Source of the DNA: JAHHLP01 sp041609895
GTDB taxonomy: Bacteria; Bacteroidota; Rhodothermia; Rhodothermales; JABDKH01
DNA length: 20,584 bases
Direction of reading: 5' to 3'
NCBI GenBank assembly: GCA_041609895.1
Contig: JBFIPX010000044.1
Coordinates: 1 to 20,584 of the forward strand
Numbering within the stretch: position 1 is the first letter of the stretch; each line of letters opens with the position of its first letter. The position numbers and the translations under genes were made by a program. Of this stretch, positions 16,362 through 20,584 are shown piece after piece. The notes below the pieces were generated by a model. It saw only the letters and a list, made by a program, of their open reading frames with translations, was not told the DNA's origin and made no database searches.

Positions 16362-17858
16362 CTACCGCAACACAAGATAATCGACCGAGAACTGCTCCGC
16401 GAGGCGCGACCAGTCGGATTCAGTGCGTCTGTGGTAGGAAGCGTCAAGCCTTCCCTTCAGTTCAACCCCGACCCGGCTTGTGTCGACCGGTGCGATCGCG
16501 GTGATTCGGCGGTACCACTCGACGAGATCCTCTGGGGAGAAAGGCGTAGCCGCGTAATTGACGACTATTGCCCGCTCCGCCATCGATCGAAACGTGCTGA
16601 TCGAAGGCGGGATCAGAAACTGAGCACTTGTCGGCGTTGATGAGCGAGCCCACGTCTCAACTGATTCTGTCACGCTCGGCGCCTGTTGTCGAACATTCTC
16701 TACCGCAGAAATACAGAGCAGTGCGATCGCCATCGCGGTGCCGGTAAACTGAATCGACGACGGCAAGCGAGGACTTAATCTTCCTAATCGCAAGTGAGAT
16801 AGTGCTGCACAAGATGTGGATACCAGAAGCACCTTCGCAATGACGCTGAGTTTGAACAGCTGCAGTTTGATGACGAGGTCAAACGGCACCAGCTCGATAA
16901 ATAGAAAAGCCAGAACAAGGCACACAGCGACCGCGACGACCGCAGCCAGGGTGATTCCCAACGCATCGCTCCAGTGTCCGCTCCTCCTGATCCATGCAAA
17001 GCCTGAGACTCCGGCTGTTACAACCAGAGCGAACTTGACGTACGATTGTGGCGAGAATTCGGTCGGGATGTAGTGGTACGAAGCGCGAAACTGAGTTAGA
17101 ATCCAAGTTGGGTCGGGATCGTGAAGCGGAGTAAAGGAGATTTGTTGGCTGGCGATTATCAGAAGCATAGGCGAAAACACAGCCACACTTATTCCGGTGA
17201 AACGAAGGACGTCAGTCCAGCCCTTGTCGCGCGCCAGAGTTTTTGTGAAAAGGATCGCGAGGCCCAGTACGAGTGTGAGGTGTAGACCGACTAGAATTTG
17301 AAGCCAACCCGCAAGGCCCACGAGGACGCCGGCGAGGACAAAACGACGCTTCATCAGGGCCACCAGCCCCGGAAGCCCGAGAGCCCAGGCGGCCATCTCA
17401 GGCACCAGCATCGCATACACGACGTCATTACCCCCGAGGGTCCACTTCGGTGTTAGCGTCAGGATGACAATGACGGCCAACGCGGCTGCTGAATGACTGG
17501 CGGAAAGCAGTCGCGCGATGGCAAAGATCGCCCACCCGATGGCAGCCCAGGACAGAACGAAGATGGTGAGGACGGCAGCGTACGGAGTCAAGACGAGCGA
17601 CACGAGCCGCAAGAGAAATACGAAAGGCGTTCGTACTCCGATGGCGTCTGCCTGTGTTTGTACAAACCAGTCAGCCGCGAGAATGCCGTCGTCGATCAAG
17701 TGCAGCAGAAACGGCACGATCTCGTCCTGATCACCCCAGGCCCATTCGTAGTCGAAACGAAACCACCAGATTGCGAGTGATAGCGCTACTGCGGTAATGG
17801 CAGGCCACGACAGACGGAGTGGACCTTGCTCACTGGTAGTGGTCCCAGTTGCTGTCAC
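16362..17858 (-). CDS. Polytopic membrane protein of unknown function (GT-C / DUF6798-like)
   Basis: A 498-residue protein with about 10-11 helices and a soluble C-terminal part (about 400-498). After the first helix comes WAWGDQDEIVPF (39-50), whose acidic pair (Asp45/Glu46) in the first outer loop resembles the GT-C glycosyltransferase layout. GVLVGLAGWLQILVGLHLTL is a paired-helix motif common in such proteins. The C-terminal pattern (TPTSAQFLIPPSISTFR, then ERAIVVNYAATPFSPEDL, then VEWYRR) resembles, from memory, proteins carrying DUF6798. The start ATG overlaps the stop of the FemAB-like gene by 4 bases (ATGA), so translation is coupled. Possible roles are a glycosyltransferase, polymerase or unknown partner of the flippase; none is proven. 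Confidence 0.7.
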   Translation of the reverse strand: MTATGTTTSEQGPLRLSWPAITAVALSLAIWWFRFDYEWAWGDQDEIVPFLLHLIDDGILAADWFVQTQADAIGVRTPFVFLLRLVSLVLTPYAAVLTIFVLSWAAIGWAIFAIARLLSASHSAAALAVIVILTLTPKWTLGGNDVVYAMLVPEMAAWALGLPGLVALMKRRFVLAGVLVGLAGWLQILVGLHLTLVLGLAILFTKTLARDKGWTDVLRFTGISVAVFSPMLLIIASQQISFTPLHDPDPTWILTQFRASYHYIPTEFSPQSYVKFALVVTAGVSGFAWIRRSGHWSDALGITLAAVVAVAVCLVLAFLFIELVPFDLVIKLQLFKLSVIAKVLLVSTSCAALSHLRLGRLSPRLPSSIQFTGTAMAIALLCISAVENVRQQAPSVTESVETWARSSTPTSAQFLIPPSISTFRSMAERAIVVNYAATPFSPEDLVEWYRRITAIAPVDTSRVGVELKGRLDASYHRRTESDWSRLAEQFSVDYLVLR

Positions 17859-18850
17859 AGCGAGGCTGTTCGCTCGGATAGCGAGTGTTTGGCGGCCAGC
17901 ATAGCTTCGAATATGCGTGAGCGTGAAGCGATGAGTCTAGGATATTCGGTTAGCTGCGGACCGAATCGACGCTTGAACTCTGCAATTGACGGCGTATTGG
18001 CTCCGAGAAAATCCAATGCCGTAACGCCCTCCGATTTCAGGAGCTGGATGACGCTACCAAGTATCACCGTCATCGCTGGCCCGGGAATGCTGCCCGCGAT
18101 CCAATAGTACGCCGTGTCGCGATCAATCAATACGATGAGACCACCCTCGCAACTTCCGTCCGCTCTCACTGCCGAGAACACCCTGCACCCGTCGTTATCA
18201 TGCAGCCAGGCAACGATATCGATCATTGCTTGAGTGTCGATTTCCAGCGGTGAGCCGGAGCGGGCATATGCTTCAATCCACAAGGTCATTATTGTAGGTG
18301 TCGCCGAAACGTCCTCTTCGACACTTAGGCTTCCCGCGTGTTTTCTATATAGGCGTCGCGTACTCCCCGACCAGTTCGCGGTGACGTCGGCGGACGTTTC
18401 CTGCAGAGGAAGAACATACGTCTTCAGGTAATCCGACTTCCAACCGGATGCAAGAGGCGCCGTTGCCGACGGGACCCCCGGCGGCATCGTAATGACCACT
18501 CTATGGTATCGATCCACCAGGTGATTGCGCAGGACTGCGACCGCATTTGAAAGCGACGCTTCATTCTGAGGGCTTCGTCGAAAGATCATCGGGCTGAAAG
18601 GCACGAGACGAGGGGGCACCACCTCGAAGAACGGTCCGACCCGCCGGAACGTCGCAAGAAACGAGGCAACATCGGATCCCGACTCGTTGACGAAGATGGC
18701 TCGCGATTCCATTGACTGGGCTGCGGCCAGGCGCGCGACCAGCGGGAGCGAGTCGAAGGCATGTCGATTGGCCGCCGCGGACTGCAGCTCTGACCAACGC
18801 TGCTGAGCCTCGCTGGAGGTTGATTCGAGTATTGTAACCGTCGGACTCAA
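17855..18850 (-). CDS. FemAB-like GNAT-fold acyl/aminoacyltransferase
   Basis: A 331-residue soluble protein made of two GNAT-like halves. The second half shows the FemAB/BioF2-type pattern: NWSGSTRRLYRKH (159-171), GGLIVLIDRDTAYYWIAGS (236-254), DFLGANTPSIAEFKRRFGPQ (280-299). Relatives add amino acids to peptidoglycan or acyl groups to sugars; the substrate here is not evident. The start is TTG at 18850: an in-frame TAA lies four codons upstream and no ATG is near, so a rare start codon seems to be used. It begins 52 bases after hslU and overlaps the next gene by 4 bases. Confidence 0.82.
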   Translation of the reverse strand: MSPTVTILESTSSEAQQRWSELQSAAANRHAFDSLPLVARLAAAQSMESRAIFVNESGSDVASFLATFRRVGPFFEVVPPRLVPFSPMIFRRSPQNEASLSNAVAVLRNHLVDRYHRVVITMPPGVPSATAPLASGWKSDYLKTYVLPLQETSADVTANWSGSTRRLYRKHAGSLSVEEDVSATPTIMTLWIEAYARSGSPLEIDTQAMIDIVAWLHDNDGCRVFSAVRADGSCEGGLIVLIDRDTAYYWIAGSIPGPAMTVILGSVIQLLKSEGVTALDFLGANTPSIAEFKRRFGPQLTEYPRLIASRSRIFEAMLAAKHSLSERTASL

Positions 18851-18902
18851 ATGCGGACGTTAAAGCTGCCCGATCAGGACGGCTAAGACGCTGCTGGGAT
18901 GA

Positions 18903-20342
18903 TTAAAGTATATACTGACTCAGGTCGCGGTTCTCGACGATCGCTGCCAGTCGCGCGTCCACGGTTTCGGAATCGATGGTAATTCGATCGTCACGAATGG
19001 TATCGGGCACCTCGAACAAAATATCCTCGAGAAGGGTCGTAAGTACGGTGTGCAGTCTTCGTGCTCCGATGTTCTCGACCTGTTCGTTGACCTCAGCTGC
19101 AGTACGGGCGATCGCCTTGACGGCATCATCCGTGAAATCGATGTCGACTCCTTCCGCCTGCATCAGGGCGCGGTACTGCTTCAGCAGAGCGTTCTTGGGC
19201 TGCGTCAAGATCTTGTAGAAATCCTCCTCGGTAAGGGAGTCGAGTTCCACACGAATCGGGAATCGTCCCTGCATCTCAGGAATGAGATCGCTCGGTTTTG
19301 CGACGTGAAATGCGCCGCTTGCGATGAAGAGAATGTGATCCGTCTTTACCAGGCCGTACTTCGTCATAACGCCTGATCCTTCGACGATGGGTAGTAGGTC
19401 TCGCTGGACGCCTTCCCGAGATACGTCGGGTCCGCTGCGACCGGATGCGGTTCGCGCCGCTACCTTGTCAATCTCATCGATGAATACGATCCCGGATTGT
19501 TGAACGCGGTCCAGGGCCTCCTTCGTGACCTTGTCCATGTCGATCAGCTTTTGAGCTTCTTCCTGCGCCAGAATCTCTCGCGCCTCTGAAATCGGGACGC
19601 GTCGTTTCTTTCGTTTCTTCCCCCCGAGATTGCCGAACAGATCCTGCAGGTTCATACCCATCTCTTCCATGCCCATTGGTCCGAAGACCTGCAGCATCGG
19701 AGTTTGGTCGGAGCGCACCTCAATCTCAACTTCGCGTTCGTCAAGGTCGCCGCGACGAAGCTTGTCGCGAAACTTCTGCCGGGTTCTTTCGCGGATGTCG
19801 TCGTCGTCCGGTGTAGTTTGCTGCGTCGTGCTCTTGAGTACAAAGCCGGCGGTCGACGATATATCACCCTGTGGGTGGTTTGGCGGAGGAATTAGCAGGT
19901 CGAGAATACGATCTTCAGCCAATTCCGCGGCCCGATCCTTGACGTGGATGCTGTGTTCCTCACGGAGCATGTTGATCGCGATGTCGCACAGATCGCGAAT
20001 CATGCTTTCGACGTCCCGTCCGACGTACCCGACCTCGGTAAACTTCGTAGCCTCGACCTTTATAAATGGGGCTGCGGCCAAACGTGCCAAGCGTCGGGCT
20101 ATCTCCGTCTTTCCGACCCCGGTAGGACCGATCATGATGATATTATTCGGCATGATCTCCTCGCGCATGTCGTCGGCGGCGTTCAGCCGGCGCCAACGAT
20201 TCCGAAGTGCGATTGCCACGCTCTTCTTGGCCTCGTCCTGCCCGACGATGTACTTGTCGAGCTCTGCGACGATCTGACGCGGTGTCAACTCGTCGCTTAC
20301 GAGCTCGTGAGGCGAGGGACGTTCTATAACGGGTACGGACAT
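18903..20342 (-). CDS. hslU: ATP-dependent protease ATPase subunit HslU (ClpY)
   Basis: A 479-residue AAA+ unfoldase that feeds substrates to the HslV peptidase. TPRQIVAELDKYIVGQDEAK (20-39) is the family N-terminus; Walker A GPTGVGKT (72-79); pore loop GYVGRD (105-110); Walker B IVFIDEID (285-292); arginine-rich sensor region ENIGARRLHTVL (423-434); and the C-terminal tail DLSQYIL, which docks into HslV. Length exceeds the E. coli protein because of a longer I-domain (about 150-250), with the acidic patch DDDDIRER and basic KKRKKRR. hslV is usually the gene before it; the visible tail of the upstream gene does not look like HslV. Confidence 0.97.
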   Translation of the reverse strand: MSVPVIERPSPHELVSDELTPRQIVAELDKYIVGQDEAKKSVAIALRNRWRRLNAADDMREEIMPNNIIMIGPTGVGKTEIARRLARLAAAPFIKVEATKFTEVGYVGRDVESMIRDLCDIAINMLREEHSIHVKDRAAELAEDRILDLLIPPPNHPQGDISSTAGFVLKSTTQQTTPDDDDIRERTRQKFRDKLRRGDLDEREVEIEVRSDQTPMLQVFGPMGMEEMGMNLQDLFGNLGGKKRKKRRVPISEAREILAQEEAQKLIDMDKVTKEALDRVQQSGIVFIDEIDKVAARTASGRSGPDVSREGVQRDLLPIVEGSGVMTKYGLVKTDHILFIASGAFHVAKPSDLIPEMQGRFPIRVELDSLTEEDFYKILTQPKNALLKQYRALMQAEGVDIDFTDDAVKAIARTAAEVNEQVENIGARRLHTVLTTLLEDILFEVPDTIRDDRITIDSETVDARLAAIVENRDLSQYIL

Positions 20343-20427
20343 AATTGATCAGCCACCATAATGAACGCGGCCCGCGGACTCATGCTTGATGTTCAGTGTC
20401 CTGCAGGCCGCCTTGTAATCGTATCTC

Positions 20428-20449
20428 GACTCCGGTTAGAGCCGGAGTC
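20428..20449 (-). promoter_or_regulatory. Perfect 8-bp hairpin over the stop codon of the gene upstream of hslU
   Basis: GACTCCGG (20428-20435) pairs with CCGGAGTC (20442-20449) around a six-base loop. On the minus strand it begins in the TGA stop (20448-20450) of the upstream gene and lies about 85 bases before hslU. No T-run follows, so it is not a standard terminator; an RNA-processing or stability element between the two genes is possible. Confidence 0.35.
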
Positions 20450-20584
20450 ATACGGTATCCCCTTCGGCGTGCGATGTTCCAGCGTGCAGAGGCGAGACGT
20501 TCTCGAGATCTGCCTCGGGGTTGCCGTCCTCGTCATTTGCGGAATCCTCGTCGGGACTGGTCTCCCAGTCCGGGTCGGGATGCA
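20448..20584 (-). CDS. C-terminus of an unidentified protein (partial, runs off the window)
   Basis: The last 44 residues of a minus-strand gene are visible, starting HPDPDWETSPDEDSAND and ending SHAEGDTV before TGA. They are strongly acidic and hydrophilic, probably disordered. This is the best of three frames: another ends early and the third is Arg/Thr-rich. The gene is co-directional with hslU, 105 bases upstream. In many genomes hslV takes this place, but this tail does not resemble the known HslV end, so either HslV carries an extension here or the neighbour is another gene. Confidence 0.5.
   Translation of the reverse strand, partial: HPDPDWETSPDEDSANDEDGNPEADLENVSPLHAGTSHAEGDTV

Noticed and set aside
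13193..18850. XrtA/PEP-CTERM exosortase polysaccharide system
   Set aside because: FemAB-like and amidotransferase-like genes recall that system, but no exosortase, PEP-CTERM protein or Wzy/Wzc-type gene is in the window.
19630..20277. Long plus-strand open frame of 215 codons
   Set aside because: Exact antisense of hslU; Ser/Arg-rich shadow composition with no domain.
1..20584. Search for CRISPR arrays, tRNA or rRNA genes, transposases, phage genes
   Set aside because: No regularly spaced repeats, cloverleaf sequences or recombinase motifs were seen by eye; a tRNAscan-SE or Infernal search would settle small RNAs.

Overview
The window looks like a chromosomal segment of a Rhodothermota/Bacteroidota-type bacterium (inference). 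The grounds are moderately high GC, almost no Shine-Dalgarno sequences in front of clear genes, a bacilliredoxin (which implies bacillithiol), and a core set of cell-wall, translation and proteolysis genes with Rhodothermia-like sequence. No tRNA, rRNA, CRISPR array, insertion sequence or phage gene was recognised.

Layout. Positions 1-645 hold the uncertain 3' end of a plus-strand gene with an acidic tail (to 347), a strong minus-strand terminator (392-417) and otherwise no gene. A minus-strand helical-repeat protein (646-1476) follows, then about 460 bases without a gene. Next is a solitary type IV pilus/type II secretion ATPase (1939-3855, plus). It converges on the rplU-rpmA ribosomal operon (minus, 4534-3923), which has a visible promoter and terminator. 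A FAHD1-type hydrolase gene (4674-5339, plus) overlaps tail to tail with lysA (5336-6568, minus). Upstream of lysA is a tight minus-strand run, greA-mtgA-ltaE (8932-6661): transcript rescue, peptidoglycan glycosyltransferase and threonine aldolase. A NlpC/P60 lipoprotein hydrolase (9122-9775, minus) adds a second cell-wall enzyme.

A bacilliredoxin gene (9931-10467, plus) precedes a large multidomain cation/proton antiporter (10601-13135, plus). Its cytoplasmic part reads as RCK, then a PTS EIIA/PtsN-like domain with both conserved histidines, then a TrkA_C-like domain. This suggests an ion exchanger gated in cis by nucleotide or ligand and by phosphorylation.

From 13193 to 20342 all genes are on the minus strand, transcribed as hslU -> FemAB-like GNAT -> polytopic membrane protein -> Wzx-type flippase -> asparagine-synthetase-like protein. 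Two of these junctions overlap, which points to translational coupling. The four genes after hslU look like a small surface-glycan or cell-envelope modification cassette. The asparagine-synthetase-like member lacks the N-terminal glutaminase cysteine, so its chemistry is uncertain. The right edge carries the acidic C-terminus of another minus-strand gene and an 8-bp hairpin over its stop codon.

The parts most worth a second look are the antiporter-RCK-EIIA fusion and the FemAB/GT-C-like/flippase/AsnB-like cassette.
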